Of a stretch of DNA of 42,784 bases, positions 8,866 through 17,287 are shown one piece after another. Under the pieces are notes generated by a model. That model was not told where the DNA came from and made no database searches. It was given only the letters and a program-made list of their open reading frames with translations. The position numbers and the translations under genes are program-made. Source of the stretch: a virus; IMG/VR virus record IMGVR_UViG_3300021957_000089, positions 1-42,784 of that record; one strand, written 5' to 3'. The number at the start of each line of letters is the position of its first letter. The stretch's first letter is position 1.

Positions 8866-9636
8866 ATGGCAAATACTACAAAAGCACGCCCTAGTGCTAA
8901 AAAAGAACAATGGGTTCATAAGGATAGACGATATATCTTATTAGGAAACAAGAGCCCAATTACATATTTACTTAGATCATCACATAGTGGAAATAAACCA
9001 TTACAATGGTTTGATGGCGCTAATTACAGGCCCTTACGCTATGCAACAAACAGCATAACACCTTTTCTGGATGAGCAGGATGGATACGTAATACCATCTC
9101 CGATTGAGTTTGAAAATGGTATGCTTACTGTGCCTGCGAACAACGTGAACTTGCAAAAGTTTCTCAGCTTGTATCACCCAGATAATGGTTCGGAATATGA
9201 GGAGTGGGATCCGCATAGAGATGCACAAGAAGAATTAGATTTTGAAGAGTATGTTTTGGATGCACAAGTAACCGCAAGAGAGATGCCAATAGAAGATTTA
9301 GAGGCTATTGGTAGAATTGTGTTTAGAACAGAAACATCTAAACTGACTTCTTCTGAATTGAAAAGAGATATGATTCAGTATGCAAGAACTAATCCTAAAG
9401 AGTTTTTAGATTACGCAAATGACCCAGATATAAAATTAAGAAACCTGGCTATTCGTGCGGTAGACAATGGCATTTTAAAAATTAAAGATGACAATAGAAC
9501 TATTGTGTGGAACGATAAGTCAGAGCAAAAGGTATTGACTGTTCAGTTTGGAGACAATCCAATAGCAGCTTTATCATCATTCTTCAAGACAGACGAAGGG
9601 ATGGACTTAATGGAATCGATTGTGAAGAAGATATAG
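8866..9636 (+). CDS. Conserved structural protein of unknown role after the capsid gene
   Basis: A 256-residue protein with a basic N-terminus (residues 1-20, Lys/Arg/Ala rich), then a segment with YLLRSSHSGNKPLQWFDG and RPLRYATNSITPFLDEQ, followed by an acidic linker and a helical C-terminal half (TNPKEFLDYANDPDIKLRNL). I remember similar two-part proteins next to capsid genes in large marine phages, without a proven function. Flanked by terminators on both sides, it may be transcribed partly by read-through from the capsid gene. The level would then be lower than that of the capsid. A head decoration or completion role is possible. Confidence 0.6.
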   Translation: MANTTKARPSAKKEQWVHKDRRYILLGNKSPITYLLRSSHSGNKPLQWFDGANYRPLRYATNSITPFLDEQDGYVIPSPIEFENGMLTVPANNVNLQKFLSLYHPDNGSEYEEWDPHRDAQEELDFEEYVLDAQVTAREMPIEDLEAIGRIVFRTETSKLTSSELKRDMIQYARTNPKEFLDYANDPDIKLRNLAIRAVDNGILKIKDDNRTIVWNDKSEQKVLTVQFGDNPIAALSSFFKTDEGMDLMESIVKKI

Positions 9637-9660
9637 ATCTTACTTTACCATCTTATACAG

Positions 9661-9693
9661 AGCCCCTCCCATAAAAGAGGGGTTTCTTTTTTT
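9661..9693 (+). terminator. Rho-independent terminator
   Basis: CCCCTC at 9663-9668 pairs with GAGGGG at 9677-9682 across an 8-base loop and is followed by a T-rich tract ending at 9693. It separates the capsid-associated gene from the neck gene block. Confidence 0.85.
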
Positions 9694-9695
9694 CG

Positions 9696-9703
9696 TAAAT
9701 TTG
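9696..9703 (+). promoter_or_regulatory. Candidate -7 promoter element (TAAATTTG) before neck genes
   Basis: TAAATTTG fits TAnnTTTG and lies directly after a terminator, 14 bases before the ATG at 9718. The following bases (CTTAAAAAT) resemble those after the other late elements in this window. No TTG lies at -33 because the terminator hairpin occupies that place. Confidence 0.5.
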
Positions 9704-9717
9704 CTTAAAAATAAGAG

Positions 9718-10410
9718 ATGATTAACAGCGTTAGAAATACAGTATTATCTATCATAGACAAGGATAATAGTGGGTATATCTCACCTAGCGAATTTAATCT
9801 ATTTGCAAAATCAGCACAACTAGAAATCTATCAGGAGTATTTTGACAACTATAGAAAGGCTGTGTTGGCTAAGAATAGTAGAAGAGGGTCTAGAGGAGCA
9901 ACTGATGAGGTAAAAGACATATCTCATAAGCTCGATATATTTACAGTAAAACAATCTCTAAGTGCAGCTGAAAACAATCAGTTGACACTTCCAAGCGATC
10001 TATATATGATTAACACTGTTTTATGTGAAAATTCTATTGTAGAGGAAGTTGACAAGACTGAGTTTTACTTTTTGAATCAAGCTAATCTAGCGTCTCCATC
10101 AGAAACATATAAAATTTACACAAGGTTTGGAGAGAACATTGAAGTTTCTCCATACGATGCTTACGTCGACTTGGTCTATTACAGGACCCCATTGACGCCT
10201 AAATGGACATATTTAACTAATCCAAATAGTGATCCAATTTACAATCCTACTGCATCGGATTTTCAAGACTTTGAGCTACACCCAGAAGAGGAAACTCAAT
10301 TAATAGTTAAAATATTAAGGTACGCTGGTGTTACAATAAGAGCTGAAGATGTTGTATCTGTTGCAGAGGGACAAGACAAAACGGAGTACGAAAAAGAAAA
10401 TCTTACATAA
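9718..10410 (+). CDS. Putative neck/head-tail connector protein with EF-hand-like loop
   Basis: A 230-residue protein. Its N-terminus contains a full EF-hand calcium-binding loop pattern, DKDNSGYISPSE, at residues 14-25, with Asp, Asp, Ser, Gly, Ile and Glu at the canonical positions 1, 3, 5, 6, 8 and 12. It is followed by the helix FNLFAKSAQLEIYQEYFDNY. In Bacteroidota podoviruses, proteins with a similar N-terminus sit in the ring or connector region below the portal. The rest is mixed beta, with conserved-looking LTLPSDLY and LVYYRTP strands. It begins a new transcription unit and is followed 3 bases later by another connector-like gene. Calcium binding is an inference from the loop only. 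Confidence 0.6.
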   Translation: MINSVRNTVLSIIDKDNSGYISPSEFNLFAKSAQLEIYQEYFDNYRKAVLAKNSRRGSRGATDEVKDISHKLDIFTVKQSLSAAENNQLTLPSDLYMINTVLCENSIVEEVDKTEFYFLNQANLASPSETYKIYTRFGENIEVSPYDAYVDLVYYRTPLTPKWTYLTNPNSDPIYNPTASDFQDFELHPEEETQLIVKILRYAGVTIRAEDVVSVAEGQDKTEYEKENLT

Positions 10411-10413
10411 TAA

Positions 10414-11268
10414 ATGAGCTCACAACAATATTACGATGACGTAGCGAAACATGGTGAATACCAATATGTTTTACTAAAAGATATAGTGAACAACTTCATG
10501 CTTATGAATGTTGGTGACGATAAGATTATTAATGACGTTCAACGTTACCAAGTTGTGCATCATGCTAAGCGAGCTTTGCAAGAGTTAAACTATAGTGCGT
10601 TAAAGGAAGAGTCTTTTCTTGAGGTAGAATTGTCGGAAACTCTTAGGGTTACAATGCCTCAGGATTTTGTGCAGTTAACAAAAGTCTCTTGGGTTGATGA
10701 TAGTGGTAGGTTACATCCTATGACTCAGAACAAATACATGAGTCAAGGGGCGAAGGGCTATCTTCAAGACGAAAACGGAAACTTTATATTTAACGAGGCT
10801 GGAGAGCTACAGGAGGCGGATTCATTGGCAGACCAGAGATCTTATGTAAGTAGGCAAGATTCTATTGATTATGACACTTTAGAGGCAGAACATACAGGGG
10901 GTAGGTTTGGAATGGACACTGCTAGCGCAAACAAGAACGGAACATACATTGTAGAAAAAAAATCTGGATACATAAGGTTCAGTTCACATTTACAAGATGG
11001 CGACTTAGTTGTCATACAATACATATCAGACGGTATGTCCGTAAATGACGACTCAATATTACGAGTTCATAAACTTGCTGAAGATTATATTTATAGTTAT
11101 ATTCAAGCACAAGTTTTGGATCGAAAATATGGCGTTCAAGAGTACGTTGTTAGAAGATCAAAAAAGGATGCTAGCGCAAAACTAAGAAACGCTAAAATTA
11201 GATTGATGAATATTAATTTAGACGACCTTGTGCAAAACCTAAAGGGCAGAAACAAGTGGATTAAATAA
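10414..11268 (+). CDS. Putative neck/ring structural protein
   Basis: A 284-residue protein between a connector-like gene and the large tail gene. Residues 20-55 are helical (VVHHAKRALQELNYSALKE), followed by VTMPQDFVQLTKVSWVDDSG, a pattern typical of adaptor or ring proteins in crAss-like and related podoviruses. The C-terminal part is helical and basic (RRSKKDASAKLRNAKIRLMN). The ATG follows the previous stop after 3 bases, and its stop overlaps the next ATG (TAATG). A role in joining portal to tail is inferred from position and pattern. Confidence 0.6.
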   Translation: MSSQQYYDDVAKHGEYQYVLLKDIVNNFMLMNVGDDKIINDVQRYQVVHHAKRALQELNYSALKEESFLEVELSETLRVTMPQDFVQLTKVSWVDDSGRLHPMTQNKYMSQGAKGYLQDENGNFIFNEAGELQEADSLADQRSYVSRQDSIDYDTLEAEHTGGRFGMDTASANKNGTYIVEKKSGYIRFSSHLQDGDLVVIQYISDGMSVNDDSILRVHKLAEDYIYSYIQAQVLDRKYGVQEYVVRRSKKDASAKLRNAKIRLMNINLDDLVQNLKGRNKWIK

Positions 11269-14200
11269 TGAAGTTAAAAAACGTATTTCTTTCTGGTCGC
11301 ATGAATAAAGATGCGGATGAACGCTTGTTAAAAAATGACGAGTATGTTCATGCTGAAAACGCTGTGGTATCTAGCATAATAGATGCAGACACAGGTGTGT
11401 TAAAAAATGCAAAATCTAATAGACTTGCTGGTCAAGAATTAGTATTTGCAGGAAGCAATCCTGAAACAATAGGGTCTGTGGCTGACGATGCAAACAATAA
11501 AATATATTGGTTTGTTGTAACCACCTCTGGCTCTTATATATGTGAATACGATAATGTTTTGGGGTCAAGTAGTTTTGTTTTAGAGGACACTAGAATAGAT
11601 GATCAAAACGTTTTAAACTTTCAGAGATACAACAAAATACATAGTGCAAACATCTTAAATGACACTGACAACGGAAGAGACTTTTTATTCTGGACAGACG
11701 GATTTAATCCTCCAAGAAAAATAAATATACAAAGAGCAAAAGACTATTCTGCTAATGGTTTCACAGAAGATGATATAAATGTCATTGTAAAGCCACCAAT
11801 AGAGCAGCCTGAGATAGAACTTACAAATACAGATTCAGATGGAGACAACTATATGACCAACAAGTTCATACAGTTTTCTTACAGATATAAGTATCTTGAT
11901 GGGGAGATTAGTGCTTTAAGCCCTTTTAGCGAATATGCTTTTGATGCTCAGGAGTTTTTCTATAATTATGAAGAGGCTACTAATGAGTCTATGAAAAACC
12001 AATACAATCAGGCTAATGTAACTTTTGATACAGGGGGATCTAACGTTGTTTCGATAGACTTGTGTTTTAGGGAATCGGAATCCAGCAATATATATTTGAT
12101 TGAAAGTTTTGGTAAGAAAAAATTAAAACTACAAGATAATTCCACTCACACTTTCTCTTTTAAAAACAGTAAGATATACACTGTTTTGCCTAGCGATGAA
12201 AACAAGAGACTATATGATGCAGTGCCTTTGACCGCAGAAACACAGGAGCTCATAGGAAATAGACTAATATACGCAAACTACACAGAAAATTATGACATGG
12301 TTGATGTCAATAATGAAGAGATAAACTTTGACTTCACCCTAAACCATTTGTCGTTTTATTTAAACTTTGGTACACCTTCAAGGACAATAAAGAGTAATAG
12401 AAGTTATGAAGCAGGTATTGTGTATCTTGATGATTACGGCAGGATGTCTACTGTTATGACCTGTGCTAAAAATGCAGTTAAAATACCTGTAAGCGCATCA
12501 AACACAAGAAATAGGCTGCAGCTTACCATAAACAATATTGCGCCAAAATGGTCTAAATATTACAGGTTATTTATAAAAGAGAATCAGACTCAATACGACA
12601 CCATTACACCAGTTATATTTCATTCTGACAATGAGTTTTCTTGGGTAAAAGTTGAAAAAGCTGATATAGATAAGTTTAAGGAAGGTGAATTTTTGATTGT
12701 AAAATCAGATACATCAGGAATAAAGAACAACTACATAGAAACAAAAGTGTTGGAGTTTGGTCAAAAAGAACGTAACTTTTTAGACACAGCAGGAACTGCA
12801 TCTCCAGGTGAGATTCTACAAGAAGAAGGTACTTACATAAAAATCAAACCGACTGGATTTAGCATTAGCGATGCTGGATACTTTAAGAAAAACAGTAGAG
12901 ACGAAGATAACTCTAGAAAGAAAACAGGACAGGACGATCCTAGAATCACAAACGAGCAAAGCGTTAGGTACTTTGACGGCCCTTATTATTATGAGGTTGC
13001 TTCTGGAGGACTAAATGATATGAATATCACAGGGACTCCAAGCGCTTCAACAGACCAACGTTTTGAGATAGAGGTAGACAGCACAGGTAATACTGATACA
13101 TTTAAGTGGAGAGTTAGTGATGAAACTGGCTTAGGAAATTGGAATGATAACAATTCAATGAGTCAAAGTCATAGTCTTCAGGATGGACTAGGCGTTTCAT
13201 TTTCTGCCTCTACTGGTCATAGCTTGGGAGAAAGATGGACTGTAATAGCCAGAAACCCAATAACAAACTATGATGAGACAAAGTTTTCACAAGTGATTTT
13301 AGTGGGTCCTGAAGGGAACGAAGAAGTTGGACCAGGAAGCACACTAAGATTGATGTATAATGAAAGAAGGTCTGATTATAGCAACACATATTCGTCTAGT
13401 ATATTATCAAGCAGATATTATCCAAACATAGAAGAGTTTTGGCATGAACAGATGAAAGACGAAATGTCTATAGACGTTCCAGAATCCACTATTCGTTGGA
13501 GAAGAGGAGTTGTAACAGATACTGATACAGATAGAGGAAGAACTTTTGCTGTAACAAACAACAGCTCTGATCCTCTTTGCATGATCATAAACTCACAGAA
13601 CTCACAAGACTCTGGATTAGCAGATCTTTTAGGATCAGGTGACCATACGTTTTTTGGTGGCTTGTTTGATGGTTTGTCTGCAAATGTTTTTAATGAAGCT
13701 AGCTGGAACATGGTTTTAAAAGACAGAGGAGACTCTATGCTTGTTTTTGAAACAAAACCAGACGTTACCAATGATCAGATATTTTATGAAATTGGAGAAA
13801 CATACACCATATCAGAACAAGGATATCATTTAGGAAGTAATGGAGACAGAAACCAAACGGAAGGTAGGGCTGCTTTAGTTACTCTGGATTTCTTTAACGC
13901 TTTTACCTGGGGTAATGCTATTGAAAGTTATAAGTACAAAGACTCTTTCAATGCCCCTGAACTTTTACATAACGCAAGACCTCTTACTAGTTATGAGGGT
14001 TATAGAAAAAACAAAAGAATAGCCTCTCTCACTTACGGTGGTCGATATGAGCAGACTACAAATTATAACGGATTGAATGAATTCAATCTGTCGTTATCTA
14101 ATTACAGAGATGTAGACGACAAGTACGGATCTATTGAAAAAATATCGTCAAGAGATACTGATCTTATCGTTTTTCAAGAAAACAAAGTTAGTAAGATATT

Positions 14201-15344
14201 GTTTGAAAAATCTGTTTTGTATAATGCAGATGGATCAGGAAATGTCGGATCGACAGAAGATGTTCTTGGCACACAAGTTCCGTTTGTTGGAGAATATGGT
14301 ATATCAAAGACACCATCTTCTTTTGCTAAATGGTATAATGACATATTTTTCGTTGACAGCAAGAGAGGATCTGTTTTAAAGCTCAACTCCAACGGATTAG
14401 AAGAAGTATCTCAATATGGCATGAAAGACTGGTTTAGACAGAACGTTGGGGACACCGCCAACTCACAGGTTGTAGGGGGATATGATCCTTACAATGACCT
14501 GTATGTTATAAATGTAAAAGACCCTGTAATTGAATGGAGAGAAGACGACTATTTTTGCGAAAAAGGAAATGTGTCTTGGTCTGTAAGTAAGTTTTATTGT
14601 GAACAAGCAGTAGTTCCTATTCCTACACCTGCACCAACTACACCTGCTCCTACACCAGCACCTACACCTGCTCCAACAGCAGCAGCTCCTAATCCAACAC
14701 CTGCTCCGACATCACCACCACCTGTAGCACCATCACCTACTAACGCACCAGTGCCTGTTGCTCCTTCACCAACAAACCCACCGCCAGTATGTACAGTTAA
14801 TTGTAGTACATACAGTTGTGGTACTCATGGATCAAATTGGTTTAACACAAGCTTTGATTGTAACACAGGAGCTATTAATGTTTCTGCATACTTTAGCGGT
14901 CAAACATTAGTTTCTTATAGTCCAACCAGTGCTACACCTAATAGTGGAACTGCTAATGTTAGTGCATCTTTCTATTTATCTGACCCATATTGGACTAACG
15001 CAGGAACAACTATAACTTGTACTGTAGGAGTAAGTACAGCATGTGCTACACCAGCACCTACAACTCCTGCGCCTACAACCCCTGCACCAACACCTGCGCC
15101 TACACCTGCTCCTACTGCCACACCAGCACCTACACCAGCACCCACGGCAGCAGCTTGTTATTTCTTTGATATTGGAAATGACGGAGACCCACTTGATGAT
15201 GACTCCTTTACTTATATAAGGTGTAACGGAACTACAACTTCTGGAAGCGTTCCGTTTGGAGACCTTATTCAGGTGTGTGGAAGATCATTTAGTCACATAG
15301 GTGCATCGTTGACAGTAACAAACACACAGACACCTTGTAGTTAA
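11268..15344 (+). CDS. Large tail protein with proline-rich linkers and C-terminal adhesin-like modules
   Basis: A 1358-residue protein. The N-terminus (FLSGRMNKDADERLLKNDEY) matches the start of large tail hub/stabilisation proteins of Bacteroidota podoviruses as I remember them. The first ~1090 residues are a beta-rich body, with many Tyr/Asn/Asp and a YDPYNDLYVINVKD segment near 1075. Then come a 57-residue Pro-rich tract (1117-1173, 26 prolines, Thr-Pro-Ala-Pro units), a Cys/Gly module (about 1174-1260), a second Pro tract (1261-1296) and a final four-Cys module (Cys1297, 1319, 1337, 1357). That last module recurs in the protein at 16294. The C-terminal half thus looks like exposed host-binding modules on flexible, possibly glycosylated linkers. 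The usual tail domain that I would expect next is found in a separate gene at 22605. Confidence 0.7.
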   Translation: MKLKNVFLSGRMNKDADERLLKNDEYVHAENAVVSSIIDADTGVLKNAKSNRLAGQELVFAGSNPETIGSVADDANNKIYWFVVTTSGSYICEYDNVLGSSSFVLEDTRIDDQNVLNFQRYNKIHSANILNDTDNGRDFLFWTDGFNPPRKINIQRAKDYSANGFTEDDINVIVKPPIEQPEIELTNTDSDGDNYMTNKFIQFSYRYKYLDGEISALSPFSEYAFDAQEFFYNYEEATNESMKNQYNQANVTFDTGGSNVVSIDLCFRESESSNIYLIESFGKKKLKLQDNSTHTFSFKNSKIYTVLPSDENKRLYDAVPLTAETQELIGNRLIYANYTENYDMVDVNNEEINFDFTLNHLSFYLNFGTPSRTIKSNRSYEAGIVYLDDYGRMSTVMTCAKNAVKIPVSASNTRNRLQLTINNIAPKWSKYYRLFIKENQTQYDTITPVIFHSDNEFSWVKVEKADIDKFKEGEFLIVKSDTSGIKNNYIETKVLEFGQKERNFLDTAGTASPGEILQEEGTYIKIKPTGFSISDAGYFKKNSRDEDNSRKKTGQDDPRITNEQSVRYFDGPYYYEVASGGLNDMNITGTPSASTDQRFEIEVDSTGNTDTFKWRVSDETGLGNWNDNNSMSQSHSLQDGLGVSFSASTGHSLGERWTVIARNPITNYDETKFSQVILVGPEGNEEVGPGSTLRLMYNERRSDYSNTYSSSILSSRYYPNIEEFWHEQMKDEMSIDVPESTIRWRRGVVTDTDTDRGRTFAVTNNSSDPLCMIINSQNSQDSGLADLLGSGDHTFFGGLFDGLSANVFNEASWNMVLKDRGDSMLVFETKPDVTNDQIFYEIGETYTISEQGYHLGSNGDRNQTEGRAALVTLDFFNAFTWGNAIESYKYKDSFNAPELLHNARPLTSYEGYRKNKRIASLTYGGRYEQTTNYNGLNEFNLSLSNYRDVDDKYGSIEKISSRDTDLIVFQENKVSKILFEKSVLYNADGSGNVGSTEDVLGTQVPFVGEYGISKTPSSFAKWYNDIFFVDSKRGSVLKLNSNGLEEVSQYGMKDWFRQNVGDTANSQVVGGYDPYNDLYVINVKDPVIEWREDDYFCEKGNVSWSVSKFYCEQAVVPIPTPAPTTPAPTPAPTPAPTAAAPNPTPAPTSPPPVAPSPTNAPVPVAPSPTNPPPVCTVNCSTYSCGTHGSNWFNTSFDCNTGAINVSAYFSGQTLVSYSPTSATPNSGTANVSASFYLSDPYWTNAGTTITCTVGVSTACATPAPTTPAPTTPAPTPAPTPAPTATPAPTPAPTAAACYFFDIGNDGDPLDDDSFTYIRCNGTTTSGSVPFGDLIQVCGRSFSHIGASLTVTNTQTPCS
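14616..14786 (+). repeat. Thr-Pro-Ala-Pro coding repeat, tail protein tract 1
   Basis: This stretch encodes 57 residues, of which 26 are Pro and most of the rest Thr, Ala, Val or Ser, in the units PTPAP, PAPT and SPT. Synonymous codons are mixed, so the protein pattern appears to be maintained by selection and not only by recent slippage. Confidence 0.85.
15048..15155 (+). repeat. Thr-Pro-Ala-Pro coding repeat, tail protein tract 2
   Basis: This 36-residue Thr/Pro/Ala tract separates two cysteine-containing modules at the end of the large tail protein. It uses the same dipeptide units (TP, AP) as tract 1 and the tracts in the two adhesin genes. Confidence 0.85.
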
Positions 15345-15351
15345 ATAGTAA

Positions 15352-16269
15352 ATGAAATATATATCAGCACAGCCAGAAAACCATTACTTTTCTTGGCAAC
15401 TAGACGTCATGCTTTTTTCATTCCAAAAAGTTGGGATAGAAATGAAAGATGTTCATATATTAGCATCTATTTTACCTAATCAACAGAAACAATGGTTTTC
15501 GTATTTAGAAAAAAAATACCCTGGTATATCTATACACAGGTATAAAGATGGCAGACCAGATAAGTCCTACATACCCAGCATAAAACATTATTTATTATTT
15601 AGATACTATGAAGAGTTTCCTGAAACAAGAGATTATTCCGTTTTTTTTCATGATTCTGATATCGTTTTTACTAAAAATCCTAGTTTAGATCATTTGTGTA
15701 ATGATGATGTTTGGTATCTAAGCGACACTAAAAGCTACTTAGGATATAATTATATTATGTCTAAGGGAAAGGATACATTAGATACTATGCTCATTACGAC
15801 AGGTATGGATGAAGAGACTGTTAAAAAAAACGAAGATAATTCTGGAGGAGCGCAATACATCATTAAAAATGTAGATGCAAAGTTTTGGTACGACTGTTAC
15901 AGTATGGGAGTTAACCTTTACAAAATGACAAGCGTATATGAAAAGGCCAAGAAAAAAAACGACCCTAATTATCATATGCTACAGGTTTGGACCGCTGAAA
16001 TGTGGGCTACATTATGGATGGCTTGGATGAAGGGCATAGAAACAAGAATACATCCAGATATGGACTTTTGTTGGGCAACAGATCCTATAAAAAGATGGGA
16101 TGATTGCTCCATATATCACAACGCTGGTGTTACTTCCTCACACACAGGAATGTTTTACAAGGGAGCTTATATCCACAACGATCCATTTGCTACAGATTTA
16201 AAGCTAGATGAAAAAAAATGCTCATATAAATATTATAAGTTACTAAAAGAAGCGAGTCTCAAAAATTAG
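15352..16269 (+). CDS. GT-A-like glycosyltransferase, possibly hydroxyproline-glycosyltransferase-like
   Basis: A 305-residue soluble protein. It starts MKYISAQPENHYFSWQLDVM, has a conserved-looking YIPSIKHYLLFRYY segment and a DxD-type motif, FFHDSDIVF (Asp101-Ser-Asp103). Near the C-terminus is IYHNAGV...FYKGAY, a layout typical of metal-dependent GT-A enzymes that use a nucleotide sugar. The Tyr-x-x-Trp-Gln element near the start and the DSD followed by Asn-Pro (109-110) recall plant hydroxyproline O-arabinosyltransferases and peptidyl-serine galactosyltransferases, but this is a visual resemblance. It lies 7 bases after the large tail gene and directly before a proline-rich adhesin and a prolyl hydroxylase. 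The protein substrate is therefore plausibly the phage's own tail. No signal peptide is seen, so it acts in the cytoplasm. Confidence 0.6.
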   Translation: MKYISAQPENHYFSWQLDVMLFSFQKVGIEMKDVHILASILPNQQKQWFSYLEKKYPGISIHRYKDGRPDKSYIPSIKHYLLFRYYEEFPETRDYSVFFHDSDIVFTKNPSLDHLCNDDVWYLSDTKSYLGYNYIMSKGKDTLDTMLITTGMDEETVKKNEDNSGGAQYIIKNVDAKFWYDCYSMGVNLYKMTSVYEKAKKKNDPNYHMLQVWTAEMWATLWMAWMKGIETRIHPDMDFCWATDPIKRWDDCSIYHNAGVTSSHTGMFYKGAYIHNDPFATDLKLDEKKCSYKYYKLLKEASLKN

Positions 16270-16277
16270 TAACTTTG
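16270..16277 (+). promoter_or_regulatory. Candidate -7 promoter element (TAACTTTG) before adhesin 1
   Basis: TAACTTTG fits TAnnTTTG and starts right after the stop of the glycosyltransferase gene, ending 16 bases before the ATG at 16294. It is followed by TGTAAAATT, similar to the other late elements. No -33 TTG is present. Confidence 0.5.
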
Positions 16278-16293
16278 TGTAAAATTATTTTAG

Positions 16294-17262
16294 ATGGCTA
16301 ATACTGGTATAGTTGTAGTTACAGAGCTAAAGAAGCTAGTTGATGGAGTCGCTACTTTTGACACAAAACCAAACTTAAAAGGTGACAAGGATTACGTCCC
16401 ACCTTTTCAAGATACAGGTAAATGTGTTATAAATGCTAACCCAGTTACTCCTGCTCCTACACCAGCCCCTACAACAACACCAGCTCCAGTGTTTTCATAT
16501 CCATCATTCTCTATTTCAGATCAAAGTTACACGGATGGAACTCAAGCTTGTGCGCATTCAGGAGGTTATACGTCTGCTTACCATAATGGATCAGGGAGTT
16601 ATCCAACTGAAGGTGACTCTGTGTATCAAGATAATCAAGGTTCGTCTAGTTATGCCGATGGGAATTATTTGCTTTTGAGCGGTTCAGGAATTAATATATA
16701 TAATGGTACTGTAACTTCAAAATTTGCTTGTAGTGCACCAACACCAGCACCTACACCAGCACCTACACCAGCACCTACAACTGCTCCTGCTCCTGTAGCG
16801 CCTCAAGAATGCTACAATTATATATTAACAGGACCTTCTGGATCTGGAGCTGTTACATTTACATACACGGAGTGTGGAGGATCGTCAACAAGTGTAAGCT
16901 TACCAACTGGACAAACCCAGACGGTGTGTGCAGTAGTTAATACTGTCACCATGAGTCCTAGTACAGGAAATATTGAAGCAAGTTCATCATGTGGAACTCC
17001 TAACCCTACACCAGCACCTACACCTGCTCCAACAGTTTCATATGCTTCTTGGGCATTACAACCGTGCGCAGGAGGTGACGGACAAAATAATCAGTATCTT
17101 GCATGGGATAGCTCAGGTCAAGTCGTGACAGGAGATATTGTGTTAGCTAGTGATGCTGCGTGTTACACTTTATTAGAACCATCCAATATATCTCCAACTC
17201 TTTCTTGGGTTACAGAATACAATGACTGTTCTGGGTGCGTAAATAGAGACGGAGGATTTTAA
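16294..17262 (+). CDS. Modular adhesin-like protein 1 with three Pro-rich linkers
   Basis: A 322-residue protein. Residues 1-48 form a small domain (LKKLVDGVATFDTKPN, DKDYVPPF, Cys44) that is clearly shared with the protein at 21461. Then follow a Pro tract (about 50-66), a Gly/Ser/Tyr module, a second Pro tract (about 148-171), a four-Cys module (Cys173, 194, 212, 233) that matches the end of the large tail protein, a third Pro tract (about 234-247), and a C-terminal module with PCAGGDG and YNDCSGC. No signal peptide is seen. The modular build and the proximity to tail genes suggest a virion-surface adhesin or tail spike tip. The Pro tracts are candidate substrates for the neighbouring hydroxylase and glycosyltransferases. 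Confidence 0.65.
   Translation: MANTGIVVVTELKKLVDGVATFDTKPNLKGDKDYVPPFQDTGKCVINANPVTPAPTPAPTTTPAPVFSYPSFSISDQSYTDGTQACAHSGGYTSAYHNGSGSYPTEGDSVYQDNQGSSSYADGNYLLLSGSGINIYNGTVTSKFACSAPTPAPTPAPTPAPTTAPAPVAPQECYNYILTGPSGSGAVTFTYTECGGSSTSVSLPTGQTQTVCAVVNTVTMSPSTGNIEASSSCGTPNPTPAPTPAPTVSYASWALQPCAGGDGQNNQYLAWDSSGQVVTGDIVLASDAACYTLLEPSNISPTLSWVTEYNDCSGCVNRDGGF
16741..16776 (+). repeat. Three perfect tandem copies of a 12-bp unit
   Basis: ACACCAGCACCT occurs three times in a row without a mismatch, encoding Thr-Pro-Ala-Pro x3 in adhesin 1. Nearly the same unit occurs at 17008-17020 and around 15129 in the tail gene. Confidence 0.9.
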
Positions 17263-17287
17263 ATGAATATAATTAAATTTAAATATA

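Noticed and set aside
16735-17040. Regular repeats as a possible CRISPR array
   Set aside because: The repeats are contiguous coding Thr-Pro-Ala-Pro units without spacers of constant length and lie in an open reading frame.
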